64,000 nucleotides of DNA from Erodium maritimum (taxonomy: Eukaryota; Streptophyta; Magnoliopsida; Geraniales; Geraniaceae): NCBI GenBank assembly GCA_963921825.1, contig OY997593.1:71542513-71606512 (forward strand), written 5' to 3'. Position 1 is the stretch's first letter. Each line of letters starts with the position of its first letter. The notes beneath the pieces are model-generated. The model made no database searches. It saw only the letters and a list, made by a program, of their open reading frames with translations, and was not told where the DNA came from. Positions 46,341 to 59,299 of this stretch are shown here, one piece after another. Made by a program: the position numbers and the translations under genes.

Positions 46341-47730
46341 CACAATTTATTGAATGCATATCGTAAAGATCGAGTTAAGTTGAATTCGAGTTTAAAGGAA
46401 TACTTTGAATAAATTAAAAATAGACTATATAAATTCCTTTTAACTTATCTAAAATAAATCAAATATTTATGAACTTAGACTCCGTGTAACAAGTGTCTAT
46501 AACATCCATTGCACAAATTGCAACAACCGAAACTTTTCTTCATAATAAGTTGATAAGTTATCGAGGTTTCAATTTGTTCATAAGTTAGGGCCACGATAAG
46601 TTTATGTTGGGCCTAAACCCCAAAAGAGACCAATGAGTAGGCCATGAAGAACGTTGGGCCTAGTTTCATAGACCCATTAATGGATTACAAATCAAATCCA
46701 CAAGATTGCCATGACCCACAAAAATGTGGTTTATTGTAAACAGTAAAGTCCTGAATTCGAATTTCATGAACTAAAAATAAAAAGAATACACAGAGACTTG
46801 GCCAAGACGAAAGTCTCAAAGCTGATTTAAATCAAAAGAACAAATGAGACATCTATGGAAGAGTAAAATGTCCGAGAGTAGGATTATTCCGTCCTTGTTA
46901 CGCTCGATTAGTTTCAGCCTTTCCCTTTCGCCTACCTAAGGGTGGTTCCTTGTACAACCAGCGTACTCACTACCGCACTTCACCAGACTTTCTACGAGAC
47001 CAATATGTATTCAAGGATTTCAGGCACCTTAGCAAGGACCGAGTCGAGACATGGGTTATTGTTTTGGGATTTATTTTCTGTTTCCGCACTTATATCATTC
47101 AGGACGTACAAGTCCTTCTCCTTTTAAATGAGAATATCAAACTCGTGTTTGTTATGATGTGAGTGAACAAAGCGTTTATTGGTTTGTTAGAAACGCTCAT
47201 TCTATGCTTGTTCTCTTGTGGTCCGCTTTATCTATACCGAAAGCACTTTCAGTGTACTCCTAAGATAGGTTACCAACAAATAATTCGATTTATGCTAGAA
47301 CAAAAGGAACAAATAAAACTATAAATCCGCACCTAACGAAAAAGATTAATGCAAGTGTATTAAATTATCATATTAAGCATGTCTTTATCCAAGCGACTAT
47401 GAAATTGCAAAAGGATTCAATGCATTTCTTTTTCTCCTTCCAAAAAAATATATTTTGTTGGTTGTGAGGCTCTTTCAAATTTATGATGAAAGACAAGGTA
47501 ACAAAGCCATGGTTGAAAGGGCATCTAGGTAATTAAAATAATTCGAATCTTATAAATTAATTAGATCAATTTGTCAATTAAACCAAATTCTCCAATAATG
47601 TCCCATTCTCAAATGTGGGTGACTAAACATTCCAAAAAGAACAATAATTAACATAATTATACTCGGATATATGTTTATAAAACGTTGATCGTTGACCAGA
47701 GTAAAATTAAGTTAAATGTCTAAAATCTAT
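46341..47730. other. Intergenic, no gene seen
   Basis: AT-rich spacer. Short frames at 46942-47162 show no domain. Confidence 0.4.
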
Positions 47731-47734
47731 ATAT

Positions 47735-48711
47735 TTTTTAAACGAATAACTGGGGAAGTGCATTACTGCGAACAAAAAACCATGCAAAGTATGGCGTAAA
47801 AGCCCTGGGTTCCAGATATTTTTTCGGGCCGACCGTAGCAAGTTCAGCGCTCATGGACCCGTAAAAATAGTCTACTTTTGATCGTAGACACTAACTCACG
47901 ACATCCCCTTACCAGCATCTCAAAACAACAGAACATAATGTAAATAGTCCAACAAACAAGACGAAATAACCATCCCAACCTAACAACATGAAACACGTAA
48001 AAGAAACAGAGATAATGAGTTGTGATTGCGGATTTCCCGAGACCTCCCAGCACCGGCAGTCCCAGGTCTGTGGGTATAGTCCGTAGACGGACCTCCCACC
48101 CTGTCTGGTCTTCTCATTTTTCCAAAGGAGGCTGAAGCGCCTCCGTCTATGGTCCCGTATTTCCTCCTTGTCAGTCAGCTGTTTTGCCCCCGCCTTAGTG
48201 GACGAGGATGGGGACGCCCTTTCGTGGATCTGCCACAGCCAGCTCCGAGCAGATTTGATGAGTCTCCGGGTCTGGGACCAGGAGCTTTGGATCGGCCAGA
48301 ACTCGGGGGGGGGGGGGGGGGGGGGGGGGGAGGTTTCCCTCCCCGGCTCAGCATGGGGCCGCCGTAGGGACGGCCAGATCGGATCTTGGGGTTGCTCGCG
48401 AAGGCGAGGCTGCAACTCCAATTGCATGGTGTCCGGTGAGGGACCCCCGGCTTGGTGTGTCTGCGCGAAGAGTTGGGCGGTGGAGAGGCCCTCGGGGTCG
48501 CCGGATCCGGCATGAAAACCGGCAACGTGGTGGAGGAGGGTTGGGACGGGAGCGTCGCCGTTGCCGTGTGTGGCAAAGCAAAAGGGCCGAAAACCATGAC
48601 TGCATCAATGGGGACGACCATGGTTTCGATGGGGAAGGGCTTCAGAGTTTTGGCGTTGTGGTGATCTATATCTTCGATGGGAGTAGCAGTGATGGGGAGG
48701 AGAAGCTTCAG
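47735..48711 (-). mobile_element. Retroposon family B, minus strand, with 26-base G tract
   Basis: The minus strand carries GGACTATACCCACAGACCTG, GTGCTGGGAGGTC, TGAGATGCTGGTAAGG and CTACGATCAAAAGTAGACTA in the same order as the + strand of 55045-55881. It ends GTTTAAAAAA at about 47735. A run of 26 G (48305-48330) lies in its GC-rich 5' half. Overlapping open frames on both strands there are composition artefacts. 5' limit approximate. Confidence 0.65.
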
Positions 48712-49765
48712 GGATTTTTTATTTTTCAAATCATAAGTTCATCATTTCAAGTTAAAATATTTTTATTTTTTAAATCATAAGTTCATCATGTCAAGCTAAA
48801 ATTGCATAACGAAAGACAAGTTCATATTATTTTTGTATAATTACATAAAAAAACTTAGGAAAAATTTCATTTTAACACCTTGTCAAATATGATACCTTAA
48901 CAACAAAAAATTACAGTTTAATACTAAAACCAAACATTTATCAACACTTTACCACTCAATCCTTAGACTTCGGTTAATTTTCCATCTAAAAAGTATAAAA
49001 TGTCCAAAATACCTCTTATTATCAATCAAATTTACAAAATTATACCATTAGTTTTTTAAACTATGAAATGTCAAAACTACCTTTCATTCATCTTTAAATT
49101 TTCAACATCTACCACAAAAAAAATATTTTATTTTAAAAATCAGTTTTATTTTACAAAAATAAGTTTTTTTTTTATTTCAAAAATAAGTTTTTTATTTTAT
49201 ATAAAAGAAGAATCCAACTTCCCTTTTTCTTTGGACATATAAAAGAAGAATCCAACTTCCCTTTTTATTTTATATACAAAAAAATCCAAATAGTTTTACC
49301 TTCCAACTTCCCTTTTTCTTTGGACATATAAAAGAAGAAAATAACAAGAGTAAAAAAATTGTGGATTTTTTATTTTTCAAATCATAAGTTCATCATTTCA
49401 AGTTAAAATTACATAACGAAAGACAAGTTCATATTATTTTTGTATAATTATATATATAAAAACTTATGAAAAATTTCATTTTAATACCCTGTCAAATATG
49501 ATACTCTAGCAAAAAAAAAGTATAGTTTAATACTCAAACTAAACATTTATCAACACTTTACCGTTCAAATATCTCTTATTATCAATCAAATTTTCAAAAT
49601 TATACCATTAGTTTTTCAAATTATGAAATGTCAAAATTACCCTTCATTCATCTTTAACTTTTCAACATCTACCACAAAAAAAATTATATTTTATTTTAAA
49701 AATCAGTTTTATTTTACAAAAATAAGTTTTATTTTATTTCAAAAATAAGTTTATTATTTTATAAA
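48712..49765. repeat. Tandemly duplicated AT-rich block, about 0.5 kb units
   Basis: 48712-49200 and 49363-49765 share GATTTTTTATTTTTCAAATC, AACGAAAGACAAGTTCATAT, TTATCAACACTTTACC, AACATCTACCACAAAAAAAA and the AAAATAAGTTTT end, in order, with several per cent divergence. Between them, a 43-bp unit (AAAGAAGAATCCAACTTCCC) is repeated about three times. Confidence 0.8.
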
Positions 49766-50433
49766 AATCATATTTTAGCATTCAAAAATCAGGTTTATTT
49801 TTTTTAAAACATCTTTTATTTAATTTTTTATTTCCTTAAATCATCAACCAGTTTCGAGAATTTCTTGACCCTAGTGTTTCTCTTCTCCGAGCAATTTCTC
49901 AAGCAAAAAAACGACGACGTGGCTTGTTTTTAGTGGGTAGTTTACAGTTGGAAGCAGTTAATAACTCCAGGGAGCTAGTGGCCAACATGATGGAGACACG
50001 TGGCAGGAAAGTTTGTGGTTGATGGTCCTTTTGGGTCCATCTTTGGATCTCAACTATTTATTGATCAATCAATCAAATCCCAACCTCCAAATTAATACCA
50101 TTGCCATTTGCCACCATAGCCCTCCACAAATAATTATTATAATTTATAAATATAAATTTTAATCTACATCAATATCAATATCTTATTAATATTTTATTAA
50201 TATTGAGGAATAATTTAAATTGGGGTATTTAATTGGCAATGCAAATATCATGCATATATGATACATAGTGCCAAAAACATCAATATCAAATGATTAAAAA
50301 GACTATACCAAACAAGGTAGCTGGATTTGCATGCCAGGAGGTGAATATGTCCAAACTGTTTCTCTCCCAAACCAAACAGAAGTTTGGAACTGTTCAACTT
50401 CATAGACCATGTAAAAATCCTTTTTGACTATGT
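49766..50433. other. Intergenic, no gene seen
   Basis: AT-rich spacer; nothing recognisable. Confidence 0.4.
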
Positions 50434-50541
50434 CTTGTTCTTTTGTGGGGAGAAAAGTTCTAAAATATTATATATATGTGCCTTATACTTGTTCTTTTGT
50501 GGGGAGAAAAGTTCTAAAATATTATATATATGTGCCTTATA
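50434..50541. repeat. Perfect 54-bp tandem duplication
   Basis: Unit begins CTTGTTCTTTTGTGGGGAGA, two copies. It creates an apparent repeat FFCGEKSSKILYICALYL in a frame that is probably not coding. Confidence 0.85.
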
Positions 50542-50639
50542 TTTGTTGATTCTGTTATTTGAAAAAACAAAAACAAATTGTTTTATTCATAATGAGGTAG
50601 ACTTTGATCTTTTTCTTGATCACAAAAGAGTCATTGAAT

Positions 50640-51092
50640 ACAAGATCAAATCTTGGAGACAACGGTTCAAGGTGTAGGCCGCTGGCAAGTCCTTCGGGTG
50701 TTGTTCTACCCTTTCATGAAGGCAGGGGATTGGACTAGTAGTTCCAATCAGGTTAGGTCTGCTCTCTCCTACAAGGTTAAGGTTTTTTTTCCTCTGGTTT
50801 TGGTTGGGTTTTTTCGTCTGTTTTGTTTTTTTGCTTCTTGGTTTTGTTGTAAGTTCTTTCTTGTTGTTTGGTTCTTCCTCCCTGTTGTTTGGGGTTGTAA
50901 TCTTGTTATCCTTGTGTTTCCTTTTATTCCTTGATGCAATGCTTGATGCAACGCTTGATTCAATGCTTGTAAATCCCTCAGCCTGTTGAGGGTCCTGTTG
51001 TGAGGTTCCTTTGGAATGCTCTTCCTTGTACTCCACCTGGTCTTCATTTTGAAGATAATTTTAATTAAATATGTTTTGCTGATAAAAAAAAT
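50640..51092 (+). mobile_element. Retroposon family A, plus-strand 3' part
   Basis: T/G-rich, with three short ATGCTTGATGCAACGC-like repeats at about 50930-50970, ending TTTTGCTGATAAAAAAAA. The end matches copies at 33217, 34527 and 61186. 5' limit unknown. Confidence 0.5.
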
Positions 51093-53160
51093 AAGATAAA
51101 CACGTAACAAAATTAAAATACAGACTTCATTAGGAGGCGATAAAGTGTGGAGGTCATAAAATCTAAGGGTAAAAGTTAGGAGTATACTACGATAATGTAA
51201 TGAACCACTGATACAGTTGTTAGAGACTGTGAATATGGGCGGGACCGACCCGATTCTAGAAGAATATTTGTATATGGTAGGACGGAATTCTCTCCTAAAG
51301 AGCCAATGGTTGTCGTCGACCCTTAGATAGGTAGTGAGGTTTGTTGAAACGTGTGGGTACTGACCCCCTCAACTGGTAGGGGAGAATGTTGTCGGTACTT
51401 GGTGGAACCACTACCACTTAGTGATCAGGGAGAAGGTGTTACCTGCGAACCCCCTCACCCAGTAGTACTTGGGAGAGGCGGAAAGGTGTACCTCCCCATC
51501 CTAGTCCCCCCACCCTCGTTCTCTTTCCACTTCTCCAGCTTTGCACGGAGTTGACAAATCTGGCTCCCAAAATCCACAATTGACTCTCCTTTTGGAGCCA
51601 AGCGATGCTATGGAGGCGAGAGAGATCCCCCGACGCTAGCTACCTCCACCTTGTAACACGTGAGGGATACCTATGATGAGATATGTCTTTGCATGTGGAT
51701 GATGAGGTATGTGTCGGTCTAACGGAATGAGCCCACGACCTCCTCAACCCTATATGTCTTGTCCCTTTGGTCGAGGTCCGTCTCGTTGCCCGAGATGGAC
51801 ATGCAAGAGCGAAATATGAACTATTTTGCTATTGGGAAGGCCAGATCCTGAAGATACGTGCCTGGTATGAGTTCCTCCAACTATACCAAAGAGCGTATGT
51901 ATGTCCACGGCTCCCCCGCAAAAACACACTCCCCTTTTTTAGTTGTTCTTAAATGTGGCGTAACTAGAACACTAATCCTATAATAAGATACATGGTGGTT
52001 GGTACTACCAAGGAAAATTATGGGGTGGTTCCCTATTCAAGTGGTCGGTGGTCGGCGTAGATGATCCAAAATCATTTCCTCGTCTTGATTTAAGTATGCG
52101 TGTGGTGTCGGGACAATCGTCCAAAGAGTATGCTAGGGAAAGGAAGATGTTAGGGGACGTCTAGTATCCGTCCCTTGAGGGTCGGGGTGTGGATCCTCTA
52201 GCACGCCTTGTGGCACCATACTTTTTTCATGGGAACCAACGAGGCTGCTTGGTAGGCCTCGTTTATGCTCATTGGGTCCAATTTCCCTGGACATGGTACG
52301 TCCAGCTTCGCCACAGAGGCGACATCTTGAAGGTCCTCTTAAGGCAGAAACGGGGTGATTGCAGCTCACTCATTTGTGTCCACTGTATAGTAACCTCCAT
52401 TCCCCGGAGCAACCCTACGAACCCTGAAGTTTCCTTAATGATCCTGTATTTCAAGGGGTGTGTACATACGGGGCGTACGACCAATGTGGTATGGATGCGG
52501 AACAACATGATCTGTGGCTTTGGTGCTTCCCGATCGTTCCTTGTTGATCCTCCAACGTCGATTTCCTCTTCTATCACCATTTCATCTTGTTGAATAATTC
52601 TCCATGGGTGCATTTCTAAGAGAAGCAAGTCGCGGTTGTTCCTTGGATGACCATTTAGGTTGACTCTATGTGATCGAGGTTGATTATCCCCATGGATCTC
52701 ACACGACGCCACGACCATGACTGATGTCGACCTCCTATTTGATTGTCGGACAAAGAACGACCAATCGGTTGAGATCATCCCGAGGGATGATCCCACGGTG
52801 ACAAGACCACATCCGAGGGAGGCCAATGGAGGGTCGGGATGGTGCCCTCCCTCTCGTGGTATCTCCTGAACGGAGTCATCGTCCATGGGGCAATCATGGG
52901 CGAAACATTACCAGAGCGTAGGCCAAGTTGACAGGGTGAAGAGGACAGAACGAGGTCATTGTGGTGATAGCTCCAACGTCTGACATCTAGACCCAAGATC
53001 CCCATTGGATTGGCTACGGCGTGGAAGGACTACACATGATGAGATGAGGGGTTAGAGCGGTGTACAGTGGTAGTGGGAGCGAGGCCATGATAGCTGGATC
53101 ACCTTAAGGGCAGAAGCGGAAATGAGAAGGAACTGATGAATTTGAAAAACCTAAAGACCG
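51093..53160. other. Unidentified GC-richer segment, probably dead transposon
   Basis: Clearly richer in GC than its surroundings and with frames open on both strands (for example 51351-51554, 51767-51952, 52189-52593 and, minus, 52886-52269). None shows a recognisable domain. Composition suggests a decayed, formerly coding transposon. Confidence 0.3.
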
Positions 53161-55030
53161 ACTTGATAGACTGGTTCCACTTGGTTTAATCGAATTTTGT
53201 TTGTAACATTTAATTTATATGTTAATAGAATTTAGTTACATGTGTTAAATATCAAATACTTTTTCACTCTAAAATCAGTTATATTAAAAGATGTATTAGT
53301 ATCTAACATTTAACGGTCCGGAGACTTGTTCATGGTGATATCTTAACAACTTTCCTACACAAGCTTTGGGGTAGGTAAGTAGGTTATACCTCACTCACTA
53401 GGTCACTTTAGAGTGAAGTGGACCAAGTTCCAAATTAAGTGGACCGTTTTAATGTCCTGATTTTGATTTTGGCAATTGATAGCATCAATAGTCAATACCC
53501 TAATATAATTAGACAAATGAAACAATCTCAATTAGCCTATATTAATTTCGGTTGGCAAGTGCCAATGACATTGGTAATGACAAGTAGTAAATGAAGGTGA
53601 GATGGGCAAAGGAGGAGGTTGTTGGTTTGATGTTGAGATTGGGGTTTCCACTTACCACAAAAATAAGAAATAATTATATTTTAAAAAGGTCACATTTTGT
53701 AAATATAATCATTTTTTTTATAATTGTAGAATTATAACCTGGCATTTTTTCTTTTTGTAGTACTTTGTATGAGTTTTTTTAAGGATTCATGCCACCTCTA
53801 TGAGGAAATTAGATGTCATTATTGTGTTTGATGAGATCTTCTTACTTCGATCGTAGTTTTCGTTTCATCTCAAGGATATGTAAGCACAGAAATCGAGAAT
53901 GGAGTAGGATGGAAAAAACAATTTGAGAAACGAGTTGTAACTCATTTGTAATGAAAAAACAACGATTTTATTCTTATACTTTTATATTTTAAAAATAGCA
54001 AGTATAAAACAAAAAATCTAAAATTAATGTTTTAATTAATCCTCATGTCTTTGGACGAAGAAAAAGCATAAAGTTAGGATACATGAAAACTCTTTATTTT
54101 TGTTTCTTAGAGAATTTCCAAGCATTAATATTGTTGTTGGCCGAAAGGAGAAGGTGAAAGAACAAAAAGCTAATGAATTTTTTTATCAACCAATTGATAC
54201 AAAAAATTTATACAGTCACGAGGTTGAAAGGACTTTTTTTTCACTTTTCGTATCCGTCGACGGATAGAGCCGTCGGTAAACTTACCGACGTTGTTATCTG
54301 CCATTAATCTGTCGGCGTTTTGCTTCTTTCCGTCGACAGTTCGATTCCGCCAACACCTATTCATTTTGAAACAAATTTACATAAAATCTCACAAACAGGT
54401 AAATTTTATATTTTTTTAGTAATTATTAAAAGAGATGGATACATCTTAAAACATGAATATTTCGTGGTATTTTTTTTTATAATCATCCTTGAGAATAATA
54501 TAAATTGGGGGGATTAAAATGTAGTTGAGAACAAATAGCATGGCTCATCATCTTTCACAAGGTTTTTATCACTCTATGTTAGATTTAGATGCAACAACAA
54601 ACTAATGAAAATAAATCAATACAATTTTATTCCAATCAATCAGCTCATGTGATGTAAATGATATGAAAATTACACCCTCATGTTTCATCAATGATTCAAA
54701 AAATTCGTTGTTGTAATCTCACCCAACATGAATGACAATAACTCTAAACATAGGTATAGTGATTAAACAATAAATGTTCATAATTAACACATTTAGAAAC
54801 CCATAATTAAGTTCTGTGTGGGTCATTTTTCAAATCCCATTTATATCTGTTCCCCTTTTAACAGTCTCCAAATCTTGTGATTAGGCAACCAACAACAAAC
54901 ATATGTGCACATATTCCCACATTTGAAAATTGACCAAAATTTTCAAATATAATTTAAAAAATATCCCAAATCGAAAACATATTATGGTCGTTTTAATTGG
55001 TTAAAGTTTATATTGTTAAGTGGCGAACGA
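53161..55030. other. Intergenic, no gene seen
   Basis: AT-rich. Around 54250-54350 are short CCGTCGACGG/ACCGACG inverted motifs. No gene supported. Confidence 0.4.
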
Positions 55031-55044
55031 ACTTATGGTAAATT

Positions 55045-55881
55045 AACTCTCCCGTAGCCAATAACAATCTTATCTCTGCTCTCGTCTACCCTAGCTACCA
55101 GGGTTCAATCTACTCTAACCACCAGGGTTCGCCGTCGCCGCTAACGTTCGTCAGATCCGATCGCCGCCGCCGTCACCAACAACCACGCCGACGTCCTCCT
55201 CCGTCTCGTTACCTTCCCCACAACAGATATGGTTCTCCTAGTTTCACGCCGTCACCACGCTGGAGCGCATCCTAGGTCCCCTTGGCTACCGGATTCAGTG
55301 GCCATGCACCAGCGTGGCGATGGGCCCATGCACGACCGAGTTCTCCAGCCCCTGTGACCGTATCGCCTGCCCCTTGAGCCTGAGAGATAGAAGCCCCCGG
55401 AGGCCGAGATCTACCGGAACGATCACCACCCGTTGATGATCACTGAGGAGGACCAAGTGAAGCAGACGGAGGCAGGGAAGCCTCCGATGCAGGGATGACC
55501 CAACCCGGTAGGGGTGGGTGGAGTCGATGTCGGACTATACCTACAGACCCGGGACAGTCAGTGCTGGGAGGTCCCGGGCAGCCTGTAACAACAGCTCAGT
55601 TATTTTACATGTTTTCTCGTTATTTACTTTATTTCTGGAACAATTTATTTCTTGCGTTTCTTAGGGTTTTACATTTCCTGTCTCGTTGTTTTGAGACGCT
55701 GGTAAGGAGTTGTCTGGAATTTGTGCCTACGATTTTAAGTAGGCTTTTTTATGGGTCCATGAGCGCCGGGCCTTCTACGGCCGGCTTGGACATATATCTG
55801 GAACCCGGGACGGTCCCGTCCCTGTCTTGTTTGATTACCTATTGGTATTAATGAAAGTCTCCGGTTACCCGTTTCAAAAAA
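55045..55881 (+). mobile_element. Retroposon family B, full-length with 14-bp target duplication
   Basis: ACTTATGGTAAATT (55031-55044) and ACTTACGGTAAATT (55882-55895) flank it, one mismatch. It is 837 bp with a short A7 tail. The 5' half is C-rich (CGCCGCCGCCGTCACC). The 3' half matches 19500-19752 and the minus strand of 47735-48711. No RT; non-autonomous. Confidence 0.8.
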
Positions 55882-56208
55882 ACTTACGGTAAATTGTTTT
55901 CTGCTTGTAAATTCGTTATTTTTAACGACACTCTTTTTTGAAAATGATAATTTTACCCTTTGTATTGAGTGTTTTGCAATTTGTAATCCTCATGTATATG
56001 TGTTTTATAATCTGCGTCATAATTCACCGTACATTTTTGTAATTATCCAAAAGAAAGATCTTATCAAACTAAATCATAGAATCACAAAAACGATGGTCAC
56101 CAACAAACCAACCTACCATCCTTGTCACAACTAATTAACCAAATCCAAAGTAAAAAATATTGCTTTGCTTGCTTTTAACACAAAGGTGTGGTCAACCTAA
56201 AAGACCAT

Positions 56209-56215
56209 TATAAAT
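56209..56215 (+). promoter_or_regulatory. TATA box of GPAT1-like gene
   Basis: TATAAAT 107 bp before the ATG at 56322, followed by a C/T-rich leader (CTTCTCTCCCTCTCC) as in many plant promoters. Confidence 0.6.
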
Positions 56216-56321
56216 ATTTTCTGCTTCTCTCCCTCTCCTTCACATCATCTTCTCTTCTTCTTCCTCTTCTTCTGCAACTACTCTGTTTCAAAACCATTCC
56301 AAGCTCACAACTTTACCAAAA

Positions 56322-58500
56322 ATGGAGTTCCAAATGGACATTCTAAAGCTCACCCATTGGTTCCTATACCAGCTACTAGCAAACTCATGTTACAGAGCCG
56401 CCATCAAACTGAACAACTACAACTTCTTCCTCAAAAACCCATCTCAGAAACCTCAAACCCACCAAGCTCCCCTGTTCCACAACCTAACAAAACATGTCCC
56501 ACAGACCATAGGACCCGACACAACCCTAGTATGCGACATGGAAGGAGCTCTGTTAAGGTCCCAATCTCTCTTCCCATACTTCATGCTCGTGGCATTCGAA
56601 GGTGGGAGCATCATAAGAGCTCTGTTTTTACTCTGTTCCTTCCCAATCCTCTGTTTCTTGGGCTCTGAATTGAAGATTCGTGTCATGATCTTCGTGTCCT
56701 TCTGTGGGCTCAAGGTTAAGGACATGGAGTCCGTTGGGAGGGCTGTTTTGCCCAAGTTTTACCTCGAGAACCTTCACCTTCAGGCCTTCGAGGCCTTGGC
56801 CTCGGCCGGGTCTAGGGTTGTGTTCACGAGCCTTCCTAGGGTTATGGTGGAGGGGTTTTTGAAGGAGTATCTTGGTGTTGATGATGTTGTTGGGACTGAG
56901 GTTTTGAGTTGTGGTCGGTTTTATACTGGTTTGGTTTCTGGGTCTGGTTTGGTGGTGAAGCACAGAGCTGTGAAGGAGTGTTTTGGTGAGGAGAAGCCTG
57001 ATGTTGGGCTTGGAAGCTCGAGCCTCCATGACCACCTCTTCATCTCCCAATGCAAGGTAATGGATCTTCCTAGTACTTCTCAAATAACCTTAAAACAACA
57101 AAAAAAGAGGTAGGTTGGTTTTGTTTTTATCAACTGTTTCATAGTTGAACTTTCAGTCTAATCCACCCCCACATATGCTCTAAAGTAGGTAATCCATAAA
57201 AATTTGAATACTAAACCTAAGAGCAGGGGCAAATCGGTCAAAAAAAGTGATCTTGAGTAGTTTGGGGCAATTATCTCTCTTCGAAAGTGAAAGATTTGTC
57301 GCCCCTATCAATTCGCCTGAAAAATGTAGCTTGTCGAATACCATTATGGAAGGTTGGACGAAATGACCAGATTTGTTCAGTCTGAACCGATCAAACCGAC
57401 ATTAACCGACACTATGTTAAGCCCAATGAAACACAAATTTTGCATGTATTTGTTTAATAGTCTACAAAATGTATTTGTTTTCGAAAGTTACTAGAAAAAT
57501 AAGTATTCGTCTCGACGGACCAGACCAACTCTGGAATAGGTTAGATTCTAGGAAATGGGTTTTGTTTGTACTTGTGTAAGTAGTCTAAAGACCAATGCTT
57601 TTTTTTGTTTTTAATGTTCAGGAGGGTTATGTGGTGAGCCCAAACACAAAGACATCAGTGATGCCAAGAGAGAAGTACCCAAAGCCATTGATCTTCCATG
57701 ATGGGAGGCTAGCTTTCCTCCCCACCCCACAAGCAACCCTAGCCATGTTCATGTGGCTTCCACTAGGGCTTCTGGTGGCCATCTTCAGGATCTCAATAGG
57801 GGTCTTCCTACCCTACACATGGGCAAGAGCTTTAGGGATTTGGAGTGGGGTTGACCTAAAACTAAGTGGGTGCACCCCCACAAGGTCAAACCCTAAAAAG
57901 GGTGTCCTCTATGTATGCAACCACAAGACCCTCTTAGACCCAGTCATGCTCAGCACTTTGCTAGCCAAACCCTTGACGGCGGTGACCTACAGCCTCAGCA
58001 AGATGTCCGAGATCATAGCTCCGATCAGGACCGTGAGGCTGACAAGAGACAGGGCTCAAGATGGTGAGTCCATGGAGAGGCTGCTAAGGGAAGGTGACCT
58101 TGTGGTGTGTCCCGAAGGGACTACTTGTAGGGAGCCCTACCTTTTGAGGTTCAGCCCTCTCTTTGCTGAGCTTGCTGAGGACATTGTGCCCGTGGCTGTG
58201 GACTCGGATGGGACCATGTTTTATGGCACGACGGCTAGTGGGTTGAAGTGTTTGGACCCTATCTTCTTCCTCATGAACCCTCTCCCGAGGTACCATCTTC
58301 GGTTGCTTGAGAAGCTGCCGAGAGAACTCACTTGTGCCGGTGGGAGGCCGAGTTGTGAAGTGGCTAACCGCATCCAAGCCATGTTGGCCCGGTCTTTAGG
58401 GTTTGAGTGCACCAACTTGACTCGAAGGGACAAGTACTTGATGCTTGCGGGAAATGAAGGGGTGGTGAAAGGTGAAAAAACTCGAAAAACCCGAGATTAG
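56322..58500 (+). CDS. GPAT1: sn-2 glycerol-3-phosphate acyltransferase, GPAT1-like, two exons
   Basis: Exons 56322-57056 and 57622-58500, phase-0 intron (GTAATGG...TGTTCAG); 537 residues. The N-terminal HAD-like domain begins near residue 67 (LVCDMEGALLRSQSLFPYF, FMLVAFEGGSIIRALF). The C-terminal acyltransferase block has NHKTLLDP (His-x4-Asp), VRLTRDR, VCPEGTTCREPYLLRF and IVPVAV. Membrane spans at about residues 90-130 and 285-320. Land-plant GPATs of this type transfer acyl-CoA to the sn-2 position of glycerol-3-phosphate; GPAT1 is ER/mitochondrial and linked to tapetum and pollen development in Arabidopsis (family knowledge). The long N-terminal extension with LYQLLANSCYRAA and the FLENL/KVKDMESV wording point to GPAT1 rather than GPAT5/7. 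HAD motif I is D-M-E instead of D-x-D, so phosphatase activity is unlikely. Confidence 0.92.
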
Positions 58501-58519
58501 TTACCTGGTCGGTCACCGA

Positions 58520-58760
58520 AGCTTGTCTGTCTAACTGATTAAGTACTTGAACTTACCTGATCGATCATCGGAGTTTGTCTGTCCAACTGATTAAGTACTT
58601 GAACTTGTGTGTTTGTGACCAGAGGTAGAGGCCCCACGACAATATCTACTCCCACTTCTACCTGATCGCCGTTTGTTTATCTAACTGATTAAGTACTTGA
58701 GTTTCGGTTTTTGGAGACCAAGTTTGATTCCCGACAGCAATATCTACTCCTGCTTTTACT
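58520..58760. repeat. Short tandem repeats downstream of GPAT1-like gene
   Basis: Three to four imperfect copies of CTAACTGATTAAGTACTTGA alternating with CTGATCG/TTGTCTGTC, spacing 60-100 bp. In the 3' flank. Confidence 0.65.
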
Positions 58761-58986
58761 TGATCGATCGATGTTAATTACTATATATAATCAAGACTCT
58801 TGTGGTGGATTTGTTATTTGGAAACTCCCATGTACATTTGCATCTGAGTGTTTTTTGTTTCTCTCTTATTAAACTTATTTGGGTTTGAAATGTGTGTTGA
58901 AGTTATGTTTCTTCCTGAAATTGTGATTTCAGTTAATACGACATACTAATCTCGTGATGCATGTGTAATTATCTTTAGCGGAAACT

Positions 58987-59299
58987 ATGAGTCCAAATCT
59001 TTTTGAGGTTTGTTTTGGCGATCTTAACTGGGCTTGACTTTTTTTTTACACTTCACAAGTGTGACATTTCCTTTTTTTTGCAAAAACTAACAATTTCCGT
59101 CTATTTTGACGATTCCGTTAGAAAAATGCTACTGTGCACGGGACCAACACATGTCCAACAAACTAACGGAATTGTCAAAATAAACGGAAATTGTTAGTTT
59201 GTGCAAAAAATAGAATTGTCACAGCTGAGAAGTGCAAAAAAAGTCAAGTCCAGTTAAGATCGCCAAAACAAACCATAAAAAGAGTTAGGACTCATGGTT
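58987..59299. mobile_element. MITE with long TIRs (complete copy)
   Basis: Left ATGAGTCCAAATCTTTTTGA, right in reverse ATGAGTCCTAACTCTTTTTA, continuing as inverted repeats of over 60 bp. Second, inner inverted pair AACTAACAATTTCCGT. A truncated copy lies at 20378-20640. Confidence 0.8.

Noticed and set aside
48168-48730. Proline/glycine-rich proteins on both strands
   Set aside because: They arise from the 26-G tract and GC-rich retroposon sequence; no conserved domain.
51351-52886. Several 60-200 codon frames
   Set aside because: No recognised domain, both strands open, no start/intron logic; treated as decayed transposon.
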